Part shown: one piece after another, positions 50,826 to 60,237 of the stretch
How the letters are laid out: each line of letters begins with the position of its first letter
Numbering within the stretch: the first letter of the stretch is position 1
Program-made: the position numbers and the translations under genes
Notes under the pieces: generated by a model
Seen by the model: only the letters and a program-made list of their open reading frames with translations
Databases searched by the model: none
What the model was told of the DNA's origin: nothing
NCBI GenBank assembly: GCA_036381495.1
Contig: DASVCS010000123.1
Coordinates: 1 to 64,000, forward strand
DNA length: 64,000 nt
Direction of reading: 5' to 3'
Source: DASVCS01 sp036381495
GTDB taxonomy: Bacteria > Gemmatimonadota > Gemmatimonadetes > Longimicrobiales > RSA9

Positions 50826-53288
50826 GGCTGCGCGCTCGTTGATCCAGACGACCGACGCGATCGGCGGGGGCGGCGGCCGCCGGCGATCGCCGTCGCCCGC
50901 CGCACTCTCCGCCGGGCGCGGGGGCGGCGGGGGCTCGCGGTTCATGCGCGCGTAGTTCGGGATCGCGATCATCGGGCTCCCGTCCGCGAACGTGCCCTTG
51001 ATCACCACGACGCCGCCGAGCAGGTCGCCCCGCCACTCCGTGGTCAGCGGCGCATCGGGCGGGAGCACCTTGCCGATGTCGCCCACATCCACCTTCTCGA
51101 TGTTGTAGACCAGCGGGCCGTACCGGAGCGCGACCTTCCCCCGGTCCGCCTCGATCTTGTCGATCGCGCGGACTCGCTGGATCTTCATCGGCAGCTCGAA
51201 CTCGATCCGGTCGCCGGGCTCCCAGGTCCGGTCGATCACGGCATACCCGTTCTCGATCTTCTGCTCGACCGGCGAACCGTTCACCGCGAGCGAGAGGATG
51301 CCGTTCGCCTCGGGTTCACTCGTGTACAACTCGCTGACACTCCGGTTCGGCACCCGGATCCGAACACGCATCCGCTTCCGCGTCTCCGGGTTCACCGTGA
51401 TCGCAACCTTGCCATCCCACGGATAGTCCGTCTTCTGGACCATCTGCACCGGCGTGCCACCCACCTCGCCGACGTCGACCGTGCTCCCGATGAACAGGTT
51501 CACGTAGATGCCATCGGCATCCTTCGCGTAGATCCACGTCGGCAGCGCGAGCAGCGTGCGCGGGATGTTGCCCGTACAGCACGGCACGCTGTGCCACGAA
51601 GTCCGCACCCGCCGCGCATCCAGCGGATTCGGGTAGTAGAACGTCTTCCCGTCCAGCGACAACCCGCCGAGCAACGCGTTGTACAGCGTCTCCTCGTAGA
51701 GGTCCGCGAACTTCGCGTCGTGGTAAATCAGGTTCAGCTTCCACTGGAAGAAGATCTCGCCGCAGCTCGAACAGGACTCGCAGTACGAATCGTTCCGCAG
51801 CGAGTAATTCGGACCGAAGCCCTCGGACGACTCGCCGCTCGCGATCCCACCCGTGACGTAGTACTTCCGGTGGACGATGTTGTCCCAGAGCGACTTCACC
51901 GCGCTGCGGTAGTCCGGGTCCTGCGTCTCGACCGCAATGTCCGCCATCCCCGAGTAGCAGTAGACCGCGCGTACCGCGTGGCCGACCGCCTCGTACTGCT
52001 CCTTCACCGGCAGGTGGCTCTGGTCGTACGGCGAACGCTCCCGCTCGCTCGTCGCGGCGTAGTAGCGGTTGTCGAGGAGGAACTTGGCCAGCGCGATGTA
52101 GCGGTCGCCCTTGCCCTTGCCTTCGGTGTCGTTGACGAAGCGGCCGAAGCGGACCAGCGCCTGCTCCATCTCCTCGTGGCCGTCGTACCACGCCTTCTTG
52201 GGCGGTGGCCCGAGATGATCGCACCAGCAGTCGGCGAGCCGCTTGGCCGCGTCGTAGAGGCGCGAGTCCGTGCGGTTCGTCATGCTGTAGTGGGCGATCG
52301 CCGCCTCGAGGAAGTAGCCGGCCGTGTAGCCCTCGTGGTCGCCCCGCCGGGTCCAGCGCTCGAACGGGCCGGGATCCGGCGGCCCGCGCCGGCGCGCACG
52401 CGGCAGCGTGAACGCCGTCTGCATGTAGCCGTCCGGCTCCTGCGCGGCGAGGATGATCGGGATCCACCGCTCGAGGGTCGCGCGCATGTGGTCCTGCGCA
52501 CGGATGATCTCCGGATCGCCCCGCGGATCCACCATGAGCGCGATGCCCATCGCCTCGACCGCGTTGTGGACGTACGCGTCCGCGAAGACGTACCCCTTGT
52601 GCGCACCGTGCGGCTCGCCGCGCAGCGCCTTGCCCGCCTCGATGAAGTTGTCGAGTCCGCCCGCCGGGACGTTCGGATCCTCGAGCATCTCGATGCAGTG
52701 CGGGATCCAACTCACGATCAGCGCCTTGGCGCGATGGTTCCACAGCGGGCTGTCGATCGAGTACCTGCGTGTGTGGACCACGTCGAGGGGCTTGTCCGGC
52801 GGAGGCAGCTCCACCTTGACCGTCAGCTCGGACGACGCCGTGCTCTCCCCGTTGTCCGCCGTCAGCCGCAGCACGTAGACGCCGGGCGCCGTGAACGACG
52901 CCGTCGTCACGAGCGACGTCGGGTCCTCGAACGTGACGCGTCCCGGACCCGACGTCTTGCTCCAGCGCACCGTGGGCGTGGGGCCCGTCGGCGCGGGCGT
53001 CGAATCCGCCTCCTCGCGCCGCCGCCGGCGGCGATGCAGGTTCGGCGGCTCACCGTAGCCGGCCCAGCCGCGCAGATACGTCCGGCCCGGGAGCACGACC
53101 ACGCGGTCCACGCCGGCCGCACCCTTCACCGGAACCCCCGCTCCGCCCCGGCGCGGCAGGCCCGCGGCATCGGCTTCACCGAAGATCACCGTCTGGAGTA
53201 CCGGCGGGAGCACCGCCGCGCCGAGCGCGGCCTTGCCCATCGTGCCGAGCAGCTCGCGACGACTGAGGTGGGATGGCGACTCACTCAT
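50820..53288 (-). CDS. Tat-exported GH127-family glycoside hydrolase
   Basis: An 822-residue protein starting MSESPSHLSRRELLGTMG; the SRRELLG signal marks export by the Tat system. About residues 100-170 are an Ig/PKD-like beta domain (GVYVLRLTADNGESTASSELTV). The rest is a GH127 catalytic region: an alpha/alpha barrel with DAYVHNAVEAMGIAL, GGIASGESSEGFG and RNDSYCESCSSCGEIFFQW, then Cys570-Cys571 in SVPCCTGN. In GH127 a Cys acts as nucleophile next to a Cys/Glu zinc site; Glu511 and the Cys cluster fit this. The expected substrate is beta-L-arabinofuranoside in plant cell-wall material. The start has GGGAGA upstream, and a promoter lies at 53367-53394. Confidence 0.9.
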   Translation of the reverse strand: MSESPSHLSRRELLGTMGKAALGAAVLPPVLQTVIFGEADAAGLPRRGGAGVPVKGAAGVDRVVVLPGRTYLRGWAGYGEPPNLHRRRRRREEADSTPAPTGPTPTVRWSKTSGPGRVTFEDPTSLVTTASFTAPGVYVLRLTADNGESTASSELTVKVELPPPDKPLDVVHTRRYSIDSPLWNHRAKALIVSWIPHCIEMLEDPNVPAGGLDNFIEAGKALRGEPHGAHKGYVFADAYVHNAVEAMGIALMVDPRGDPEIIRAQDHMRATLERWIPIILAAQEPDGYMQTAFTLPRARRRGPPDPGPFERWTRRGDHEGYTAGYFLEAAIAHYSMTNRTDSRLYDAAKRLADCWCDHLGPPPKKAWYDGHEEMEQALVRFGRFVNDTEGKGKGDRYIALAKFLLDNRYYAATSERERSPYDQSHLPVKEQYEAVGHAVRAVYCYSGMADIAVETQDPDYRSAVKSLWDNIVHRKYYVTGGIASGESSEGFGPNYSLRNDSYCESCSSCGEIFFQWKLNLIYHDAKFADLYEETLYNALLGGLSLDGKTFYYPNPLDARRVRTSWHSVPCCTGNIPRTLLALPTWIYAKDADGIYVNLFIGSTVDVGEVGGTPVQMVQKTDYPWDGKVAITVNPETRKRMRVRIRVPNRSVSELYTSEPEANGILSLAVNGSPVEQKIENGYAVIDRTWEPGDRIEFELPMKIQRVRAIDKIEADRGKVALRYGPLVYNIEKVDVGDIGKVLPPDAPLTTEWRGDLLGGVVVIKGTFADGSPMIAIPNYARMNREPPPPPRPAESAAGDGDRRRPPPPPIASVVWINERAAT

Positions 53289-53366
53289 GGCGTCTCCCGG
53301 GTGGGTGGTCGTTGCACGGAGTCCGGCGGCGTAAGCGGCGATGCGCTGGCCGGGATGGCTCCGGAT

Positions 53367-53394
53367 ATTATATCCGATCGCTCGGCCCGCGCAA
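53367..53394 (-). promoter_or_regulatory. Promoter of the GH127 gene
   Basis: TTGCGC, a 16-base spacer and a perfect TATAAT, about 80 bases before the start. The rest of the gap up to 53615 holds only a weak plus-strand frame. Confidence 0.6.
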
Positions 53395-53615
53395 GAACGA
53401 CAGGAGGCGATGCCCAAGGACGACGAGCCCGCGGAAGGCGCGCCACTCGGCGGCGGCCGCCCCTCCCGCGGCGGCGCGGATGGTAGGTCCCCTATCGCCA
53501 TGGCGGTGCCCGCCGATGACGACAGGATCATGAAGGAGCTACGGACACCTGCGGCTCGCGGCGGCAGCCGTGCGGGCTCGCTTGTCATAACCTAAGGCCT
53601 TGGGTTATTGTACGG

Positions 53616-53860
53616 ATGGCGACGATCCACGTTGAACGCGGGATCGGCTTTCGAGTCTAATCCAGAGACCACGAACCCGCGCACGTTCACGCGTTCGTGG
53701 GCCGGGCGTATGCCAAGATCGCGTTGCCCACGGAGTCGGAGCCGCCGGCGCTGGTGCGGATCGTCGGTCTGATGAAGGACGCCGACGTCGCCTGGGCCGT
53801 CGGGATCGTGCAGGAGCGGAGTTCACTCATGTGGGAAGGATGGAACCGGTTTCATGGTCA
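53616..53860 (+). pseudogene. DUF4160 gene broken by a nonsense codon
   Basis: From the ATG at 53616 the frame reads MATIHVERGIGFRV, then TAA at 53658, then in the same frame SRDHEPAHVHAFVGRAYAKI and LMWEGWNRFHG. This is a complete DUF4160 protein (typical form GYRFV.YSNDHEPAHVH) in which a Tyr codon has become TAA. DUF4160 genes are usually followed by a DUF2442 gene, as here, and the pair is often treated as a toxin-antitoxin-like module. The frame also fails to stop after FHG and runs on to 54059. Confidence 0.75.
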
Positions 53861-54267
53861 GGAAGCTCGGGCGAGCAGAGATCCTGGCCCAGATCCCGGC
53901 CGCCCGTGCGGCCGGGCGCGAGGCGCAGCGGGAACCGTGGTGGCCGGTGGCCGTGCGGTACGACCCTGTATCCGACGACGTGGTCATCGGCATGCGTGGC
54001 GGCAAGTCGCTGATCGTGCCGCGCGCGCACATCCCGGAGCTGCGGGAGGCGACGGTTGAGCAGCTCGGGCGGGTCCAACCGGCAGGCGAGGCGATCCGCT
54101 GGGATGAGTTGGACGTGGACGTCTCCGTGCCGGGCCTGCTGAGCGAGTTGCTCGGGCCGCACCTCTCGACGCGCGCTTCGGGCCGGCGGGGCGGCGCCGT
54201 ACGCTCGCCCGCCAAGGCGGCGGCGGCCCGGGCGAACGGGAAAAAGGGCGGGCGGCCGCGCAAGTAG
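53854..54267 (+). CDS. DUF2442 protein
   Basis: A 137-residue protein with a DUF2442 domain (WWPVAVRYDPVSDDVVIGMRGGKSLIVPRAHIPEL, then GEAIRWDELDVDVSVPGLL) and a basic tail (AAAARANGKKGGRPRK), which suggests DNA binding. In the family it overlaps and follows a DUF4160 gene and is the likely regulator or antitoxin partner. Here the partner carries a nonsense mutation, so this gene may be an orphan. Its ATG overlaps the end of the DUF4160 reading region. Confidence 0.85.
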   Translation: MVRKLGRAEILAQIPAARAAGREAQREPWWPVAVRYDPVSDDVVIGMRGGKSLIVPRAHIPELREATVEQLGRVQPAGEAIRWDELDVDVSVPGLLSELLGPHLSTRASGRRGGAVRSPAKAAAARANGKKGGRPRK

Positions 54268-54269
54268 GT

Positions 54270-54288
54270 CGCGGCGTTCAGCGCCGCG
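54270..54288. terminator. Short hairpin between convergent genes
   Basis: CGCGGCG-TTCAG-CGCCGCG, a perfect 7-bp stem between the DUF2442 gene and the convergent cyclophilin gene. No T-run. Confidence 0.45.
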
Positions 54289-54303
54289 CCGGGACCCCGC
54301 CGG

Positions 54304-55095
54304 TCACTGCGACGGCACGTCGACGATGGTCGCGCGGATGATGCGGTCGAGCAGGGGGAACTCCCGGTCCAGGTAGGCGTTGCCGCCCTCGATGATCGGG
54401 CCCTGGCGGCCCTGTCGCAGGCCGCCGCCGGAGCGCTCGCCGTAGCCCGCGTAGAGCCGGTCGAGCACGTCCATCCCCTCGACGACGCGGCCGAAGATCG
54501 CGAACGGCTCCCGGTCGTTCCGGGTGTTGTCGCCGAGGTTGATGTAGACCTGGGTGTTGCGCGTGTTGGGCTCGGGCGTCATCGCGAAGGCGAGCGTGCC
54601 ACGCACGTTGCTGCCGTGCCGTGGGTCGTCCGGGATCTGCTGGTGCATCCAGGCGCGGTTGACGGCGGGGTCACCGTGCAGGCCGAACTGCGCGATGTAG
54701 CCGCGCGACACGCGGTGGAAGCGGGCGTCGTCGTAGTAGCAGAGGCGCACGAGGTTGTAGAAGCGGTCGGCGCCGATCGGCGCGTACGCCCGCACGGCTT
54801 CCACCACGAACACGCCCTTGGTCGTCTCGAAGCGCGCGCGGTAGACGTCCGGCGCGCGCCGACGCCACTCGGGGTTGGTCGGGTCGAGCAGCAGGCGCTT
54901 CTGCTCCGGTGTGCATCCCTCGATCGCGGTGGTGCCGGACGGGGCACGGCCGGACGCGGCAGCGCCGGACGCGTGCGGCCCGGACGGCGCGGCCGTTCTC
55001 GACCCCGGCGCCGCGGCCGTCGGACCGCCGCCGGGTGCGTGTGCGTTCCACGCGCCCAGAAACACTGCGGCCGCGCAGCAAATCATCCATTTCAT
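54304..55095 (-). CDS. Exported cyclophilin-type peptidyl-prolyl isomerase
   Basis: A 263-residue protein. The signal sequence MKWMICCAAAVFLGAWNAHA is followed by an Ala/Ser/Gly/Pro-rich linker to about residue 55. The cyclophilin domain (about 85-260) shows FETTKGVFVVEAVRAYAPIGADRFYNLV, ARFHRVSRGYIAQFG, RGTLAFAMTPEPNTRNTQVYINLGDN and FAIFGRVVEGMDVLDRL. It should catalyse proline isomerisation of proteins in the periplasm. It appears to be a single gene with a candidate promoter at 55149-55177. Confidence 0.92.
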   Translation of the reverse strand: MKWMICCAAAVFLGAWNAHAPGGGPTAAAPGSRTAAPSGPHASGAAASGRAPSGTTAIEGCTPEQKRLLLDPTNPEWRRRAPDVYRARFETTKGVFVVEAVRAYAPIGADRFYNLVRLCYYDDARFHRVSRGYIAQFGLHGDPAVNRAWMHQQIPDDPRHGSNVRGTLAFAMTPEPNTRNTQVYINLGDNTRNDREPFAIFGRVVEGMDVLDRLYAGYGERSGGGLRQGRQGPIIEGGNAYLDREFPLLDRIIRATIVDVPSQ

Positions 55096-55148
55096 GGTGG
55101 CCCCTCCCGCGAGCGGAATGGATCGGCGTGGCGCCCGCGCGCGTGGAT

Positions 55149-55177
55149 ATCGTATACAAAACGACAGGGTCGGGCAA
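55149..55177 (-). promoter_or_regulatory. Candidate promoter of the cyclophilin gene
   Basis: TTGCCC, a 17-base spacer and TACGAT, in the AT-rich patch before 55095. Confidence 0.45.
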
Positions 55178-55191
55178 TACGGGGCGCCGGG

Positions 55192-56649
55192 CTACGTGCC
55201 CGCGCCCGTCGTGCGGATCGCCTTCAGCACCTCGCGGGTGAGGTCCCACTGATTGAAGCCCTGGCGGCCGTAGTCGAGCCCGCGCCGCACGATCACGAGA
55301 TCGTGGGACGGCGCCACGACCACGTACTGGCCGCGGTTGCCGGCGGTCGAATAGGCGTCGGCCGGCACGTCGGTGCGATCATCGGGCACGAGCCACCACT
55401 GGCCGCCGTAGAAGTTGCCGCGCTCCGCCGTGGCCGGTGCGGGCGTCCGCACGAAGTCGATCCACTTCTCGGAGAGCAGTCGCTCGCCGTTCCACATACC
55501 GCCCTGCTCGTACAGCATGCCGAATCGGGCGAGGTCGCGGGCGTTGGTGTAGATCTGGCTGCTCATGATGAAGTCGCCGAAGCGGTCCACGCCCAGGAGC
55601 GTGTTGCGCATGCCGATGCGGTCGAGCAGTGCGCGCCGCGGGAACTCGAGGTACGCCTGGTCGTCGCCGATCGCACGCTTCATGGCCAGCACGCCCAGCA
55701 GTGTGTCGTAGTTCTCGTAATCCCAGTTGGTGCCCGGCTCGCGGACCAGCGCGCGGCGCAGCGCGCCGCGGACGGAGCTCGCGCCCGCCCAGTACGCGAG
55801 GCCCGAACCGGTCGCGTACTCGAGGCCCTGGTTGTCCACAGGGTACAGCCCGCTCGACATGTTCAGCAGGTGGCGCAGCGTGATCGCGTTGCGGGGATCG
55901 GTCTCCGGCGACCTCGCCCGCGGCAGCCACTCGAAGCCGAGCGGCTCGTCCAGCCGCAGCCGCCCCTGATCGACGAGCATGCCGATCAGCGTCACCGCGA
56001 TGCTCTTCGCGGTCGACCAGGTGCGGGTGCGGGTCGTGACGTCGAAGCCGGGCGCGTAGCGTTCGTGGATGATCCGGCCCTTGTAGACGACGAGCAGGCT
56101 CACCGTGACCTGCTCCGGCGACTCGCGGTCGAAGGCCCAGTCCGATGCGGCTTCGAGTGCGGCCGCGTCGACTTCCGGCGGGAGGGGCGCATCCGGCACG
56201 AGGTCGCCGTCCGGCCAGGGGATCGTGTCCGGATCGCCCGCGAGCGGCGGCATGCGGAGGACCGGCAGGCTCTCGATGTCCTCGAACGTCTGGTCCGGCG
56301 CCAGGATCACGCAGCCGAGCCCCTCGCGGTACGCGGCGCGCATGGTCGGCACGTAGCCGTCCGCCCCGACGGCGACGGCGCGGAGCTCCGGGTCGACGAC
56401 GTAGTCGCCGCCGCTCGGCGTCCCGATCGGCTCGGGGAGGTAGGCCAGCTCCTGCGCGAAGATCTGCTCGAGCGTCCGGTGCGACGTGAACAGGCCGTTG
56501 CACATGAAGATGGCCTGCTGGCCGCGCCGGATGATCTCGCGGTCGAACTTCCAGTAGTCGTAGTTCTCCTCCTGCTGTGCGACGCCCGGCGCGGGGAGGA
56601 GCAGCAAGAGGAGGACGAGCGGGGCAAGGCGGTCGACGAGGCGCTTCAT
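55192..56649 (-). CDS. Secreted serine hydrolase of the beta-lactamase/DD-peptidase fold
   Basis: A 485-residue protein with a signal peptide (MKRLVDRLAPLVLLLLLLPA, cleavage after GVAQ). The SxxK motif is Ser212-Thr-Ala-Lys215 in TWSTAKSIAVTLIG, YENYD supplies the Tyr motif, and a C-terminal GNRGQYVVVAP region stands in for the KTG part. This is the beta-lactamase/class C-like family (EstB-like), which acts on esters, amides or D-peptides; the substrate cannot be told. The start has AGGAG. It is encoded 50 bases or so upstream of the cyclophilin promoter and on the same strand. Confidence 0.88.
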   Translation of the reverse strand: MKRLVDRLAPLVLLLLLLPAPGVAQQEENYDYWKFDREIIRRGQQAIFMCNGLFTSHRTLEQIFAQELAYLPEPIGTPSGGDYVVDPELRAVAVGADGYVPTMRAAYREGLGCVILAPDQTFEDIESLPVLRMPPLAGDPDTIPWPDGDLVPDAPLPPEVDAAALEAASDWAFDRESPEQVTVSLLVVYKGRIIHERYAPGFDVTTRTRTWSTAKSIAVTLIGMLVDQGRLRLDEPLGFEWLPRARSPETDPRNAITLRHLLNMSSGLYPVDNQGLEYATGSGLAYWAGASSVRGALRRALVREPGTNWDYENYDTLLGVLAMKRAIGDDQAYLEFPRRALLDRIGMRNTLLGVDRFGDFIMSSQIYTNARDLARFGMLYEQGGMWNGERLLSEKWIDFVRTPAPATAERGNFYGGQWWLVPDDRTDVPADAYSTAGNRGQYVVVAPSHDLVIVRRGLDYGRQGFNQWDLTREVLKAIRTTGAGT

Positions 56650-56782
56650 GGATTTTTCTCCTGTGGTGCGACGCGGTGATGCATCGGGCCCCTGGACATG
56701 GTTGGCGGCAAGCGAGGGGCTGGGGGGAGCCCATCGTGCAGAGATTTCATCGGTATAGCGTTTCCAACCCACTCGGTCCGGT

Positions 56783-57043
56783 CTACGTCGCGCCTTCGCG
56801 CAGGTGCTCGCCCAGCCGGATCCTCCGCCGGACCTCCTCGACCAGCGCGTGGATGTGCGCCATCTCGGAAGTGTCGGGGTCGTAACCGCGGTGGTTGTAC
56901 CTTCTGTACTCGAAGAACAGCGCGGCACGCAGCTCCGTGAGCGTGCAGGTCGAAGGGTCTCGAGCCTGCTGATTCGCGGCCACGGCAGCCGGCTCGATGC
57001 CTCCGAGCTGTTCGTACGCGTTGAACGTGCTCGCGAACGGCAC
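56783..57043 (-). CDS. Small conserved-type hypothetical protein, possibly frameshifted
   Basis: An 86-residue protein from a GTG start (MPFASTFNAYEQLGGIEPAA) with GGGGT upstream; the pattern LTELRAALFFEYRRYNHRGYDPD followed by MAHIHALVEEVRRRI is that of a small helical protein I have a sense of seeing in Gemmatimonadota, with no known function. A better ribosome site (GGGAGG) lies 30 bases further up before ATGTCCCGCGACCGC, in another frame. A one-base slip near CAATGGGG would join that start to the protein, so a frameshift near 57052 is possible. Confidence 0.5.
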   Translation of the reverse strand: MPFASTFNAYEQLGGIEPAAVAANQQARDPSTCTLTELRAALFFEYRRYNHRGYDPDTSEMAHIHALVEEVRRRIRLGEHLREGAT

Positions 57044-57227
57044 GATCTTACCCCATTGCGCACGCGGTCGCGGGACATGTTCCTCCCGGAGTGCGTGATG
57101 GGGAATCTGTTCACCCGTTCTGATTCGAGGCATACGCAACCCGGTAGCGGCGCTCCGGTACGACCGGCTCCGGCGATGGGCCCGATGTGCCCTTCACGTG
57201 AAGCAGGCGCCTGCGACCTTTCTCTCT

Positions 57228-57837
57228 TCACCGATGACTTGCAGGATCGTTCCCGTCCACCCATCCGTCCAGTAGCGCATCGACCTCCTGCCGCTCCACG
57301 GCGGTCCGGAGTGCCTGGAAGTGAGCACCGGGCAGGCTCGGGTTGGTGGTCTCTCGTTCCATGACGTCCAGCGTATCGGAGGCCTCGGCGAAATCGCCCA
57401 GGCGCGCCAGGCTGCATGCCCTGGCCCGGAGAACCGGTCCGCGCGGACGATATGGAGACCGGTCCAGCGCGTCAATGTAGCCTCGAAGCGTGGAGGCCGC
57501 GACGAACCAGGGTACGGCGGTCGTTCGCACGCCGTCGACCAGCTTCGCCAGCCCGCGCGCCGCTGCATCGTGATTCGCGGCCGAGTAATCGCCGAGCGAT
57601 CCACCGGGCAGCGCCAGCGCTATGGCGCTTCGTGGGACGAACAGCGCCATCGCGTTGTAGTGGGCGGAATACCGCTTGCTCCCGTGCAGGTATCTGTCCA
57701 GGACCACGACGTGAAGGATCTCCGATTACGACGCGGCCGAACGAACGGGTACCGAGCCGCGCGAAACCGAGATCCAGCATCACGGGCTCGAGGACCGCCC
57801 TGATTCCGGCGGTCAACGGATCTCCGGATCCCGCCAT
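57228..57837 (-). pseudogene. DUF4304-like gene with one frameshift
   Basis: The gene starts with GGAGGAGG before ATG at 57837 (MAGSGDPLTAGIRAVLEPVM, LGFARLGTRSFGRVV). At about 57721-57730 the frame is lost, and the sense continues one frame over as SEILHVVVLDRYLHGSKRYS, then LFVPRSAIALALPGG to a stop at 57228 (EVDALLDGWVDGNDPASHR). The joined sequence resembles DUF4304-type proteins (LGF.R....F.R... ILHVV...). It overlaps the end of the preceding membrane gene by 25 bases, so the two form an operon. A sequencing error could also cause the shift. Confidence 0.6.
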
Positions 57838-58310
57838 GCCCCTCCTCCGAACCTGCGCTTGACGACACGGAGCACGCCATGCCAGAAGAAGAGCTTCTGT
57901 GTCGCGGATGGCTCGCGGATCCGTTCCGGGTTCCTGGAGAACGCCGGCACCCAGTACCTCGAGGTGATGACCGGCACCAGCGATGCGATCCACGTCCATC
58001 CCACCGCCCGTTGGATCGGCGTGGCCGTACGGGTACCGCAGCCACCGACGACCAGAAGGACGGGGAGGAGGTGCGTGGATGCGCCCAGGAGCAGACACGA
58101 CAGGCCGAAGATCCGTGGCGCGATGCCGGACAGACGATAGTACGCCGCACTCCTTCTTCTGGACGGATCCATCACCGGCAGGAGAGGATCGCCGGTCCGC
58201 AATGCTCTCCACGCAATGTTGTAGAGATAGAACGGCGCGAAAGTGTACACCAGCAGGAGCGGGATGAGCGCGAGCAGGATCGTGAGCCCCCATACGAGTA
58301 CGTCATGCAT
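57813..58310 (-). CDS. Small membrane protein of unknown function
   Basis: A 165-residue protein with predicted helices at about 5-25 (VWGLTILLALIPLLLVYTF), 68-90 (RIFGLSCLLLGASTHLLPVLLVVGG) and possibly 105-120, and a basic C-terminus. I do not recognise a family. The start MHDVLVWGL has GGAGAG upstream. It overlaps the frameshifted DUF4304-like gene, which it probably shares a transcript with. Confidence 0.7.
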   Translation of the reverse strand: MHDVLVWGLTILLALIPLLLVYTFAPFYLYNIAWRALRTGDPLLPVMDPSRRRSAAYYRLSGIAPRIFGLSCLLLGASTHLLPVLLVVGGCGTRTATPIQRAVGWTWIASLVPVITSRYWVPAFSRNPERIREPSATQKLFFWHGVLRVVKRRFGGGAWRDPEIR

Positions 58311-58540
58311 CGCTTCTCTCCGATTGCCGTGTCGTCCGGTTGCCGTTCCTGCGCGGCTCGACCGCGGATCCGGCGTCGCCCCCGATCGCGCGGCGCTCGG
58401 CCCGGAGTGCCGACTCCGCGGTGTCTACCGACTCGGCGGTGTCGGCAGGCACCTCGCGCCCGCCGCCACGCGCCGGAACTCCGCTTCGGTCGGGTTCGCG
58501 TGCCCCTACGGGAAGGAGACGGGCGCAGTCGTGCTCCGGG

Positions 58541-60063
58541 TCACGAACTCGCCCCGGGGAGCACGACGGGCGTGGTGAGCCAGGGGTCGAACTGTACGTT
58601 GCCGGCCACGCCGTCGCCTTCGGGGCCGTCAGGGCCCGCCGCATCGCCCCACCAGTTGCCGGTCGCGTCCACCGGATCGGCGCCGACGTTGCTCACACCC
58701 GCGCCCGCATTCCCCAGGAGGTTGCAGTCCCGGATCCGGATTCCGGCGCCGTCCAGCACGAGGATCCCGTCCCCGGCGGAGCCGGTGACCTGGCACCCGG
58801 CGAGGAGGATGTCATCCCCCGACAGCTCGATCCCCACCCGTGGGGCGTCCTGGATGAAGACGTGCTGCGCGACGATTCCGGGGCCCGTGAGCCGCAGCAG
58901 CGGGGCAGCGCCGATGATCGCGTTTTCGCCTCCACCCTCGGCCGAGAGCCCGTCGATGCGCGAGCCGGCGGTGCCGAGCTCGATGCGCGCATCGTGGAGC
59001 TCGACATCCTCGAGGACGACGGGGTTCGTGGCGGGATCGAGGTTTCGCACCTCGCCCATCGTGGACAACGTCGCTCCGTGTTCGAGGCGGACGTGCCGCA
59101 GCCACGTGGTGTCGGGCGCGTCGCCCACGACGCGGAGCATGGGGCCGATGAAGGTGATCGGCTGTTCCGCCGTGCCTTCGATCCGCTGTCCGGGTGCCAG
59201 CGTGAACCAGGTCGTCGTATCCGCAGTGGCGAGCGTGGCGCCCGGTTCGAGCGTCAGCTCCCCACGTTCGCGTAGCCGATGCCAATGAACGTGTTACCGA
59301 AGATCCGCCACGGCAGCTCAGCCTGGACCGTCGGTTCCCCCGTCCCCGCCGTTATCCCCACCAGCAGCGTGTCGCGCAGGTTTCCCAGCAGGCGGGTGTA
59401 AGCTTCGGGATTCGGCAGTAGCGCGGGAACATCGTGAGCCGCCACCAGCGCAGGGTAGAGATTGCCCGCAACGCGGAGGGACCCTTCGACGGCGAAGTTG
59501 GCGACGTCGTTCAACGGGGCGCCGCCACCCAGGTACAATCCGATCCCCGCGCTCCCCTCGATGGTCACGTCCGTGAGCGTGATCGGTGCGCGCCGCTCCC
59601 TCGCCACGCCCATGTCGCCCGAACCCCGCACGATCACGTCGGTCAGATTCATCGGCGCGTAGCGGTCCGCCCAGACCGCCGCACAGTCGCTGTCCCAGGC
59701 GACGCACGCCGAGTCGACCGTCATAGCGGTCACGTTCGCCTCGCCGGCGATGCCCGGACCGCGGGTCTGCCGGACCGTGGCGTTCTCGATCTCGAGGTTC
59801 CAGCCATAGATCCCGGTGTCCGCGTATTCGATGCGAACGTGGCTCAGACGACCGCTGCCGTCCGAGTTGTACTCGGGGCTGACCCGGATGCCGCCCCAGC
59901 CCTGTGTCCGATCGCACGCCGTGAAGACGACCGGTCGATCGGCGCTCCCGTTCACCTCCAGCCGATCGGAGACGAGGAGGATCGCCCCGGGTTTGCCGCA
60001 GATCACGGCGTACCAGACGTGGGGCACGCCGGATTTGAGGAGTCGAGCAACCGGGAACTGCAT
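58541..60063 (-). pseudogene. Parallel beta-helix protein split by a one-base frameshift
   Basis: The first part (60063 to about 59262, MQFPVARLLKSG ... RIFGNTFIGIGYANVG) and the second (ELTLEPGATLATADTTTWFT ... to PGASS at 58541) are in different frames. They join smoothly if the GGGG run at 59260-59263 is GGGGG, giving NVGELTLEPGATL. The whole has right-handed beta-helix repeats (IEYADTGIYGWNLEIENATV, VFIQDAPRVGIELSGDD) and ends in the beta-helix-typical NWWGDAAGPDGPEGDGV. No signal peptide is seen at the front, so the 5' end is also damaged or misplaced. Confidence 0.65.
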
Positions 60064-60237
60064 GAGTCCAGCGGCCGGGGGCCAGCAGCAGGCGGAGTGC
60101 GGCGCTCGGGATCGGGACGATGGACCGGCGCCGCTCGGCGCGTCGCGGACCGTCGTGCGGGCGCGCGGGTGCCGCCCGTCGTCGAAAGTTGCACTCCTGA
60201 CCGGCCGAGCGCAACGGTCATCTCCGGCCGCGTCGGA

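Noticed and set aside
53410..53595. A 61-codon plus-strand frame (MPKDDEPAEG...) with AGGAGG
   Set aside because: The ribosome site is only two bases from the ATG, composition is low complexity, and the region holds the GH127 promoter on the other strand.
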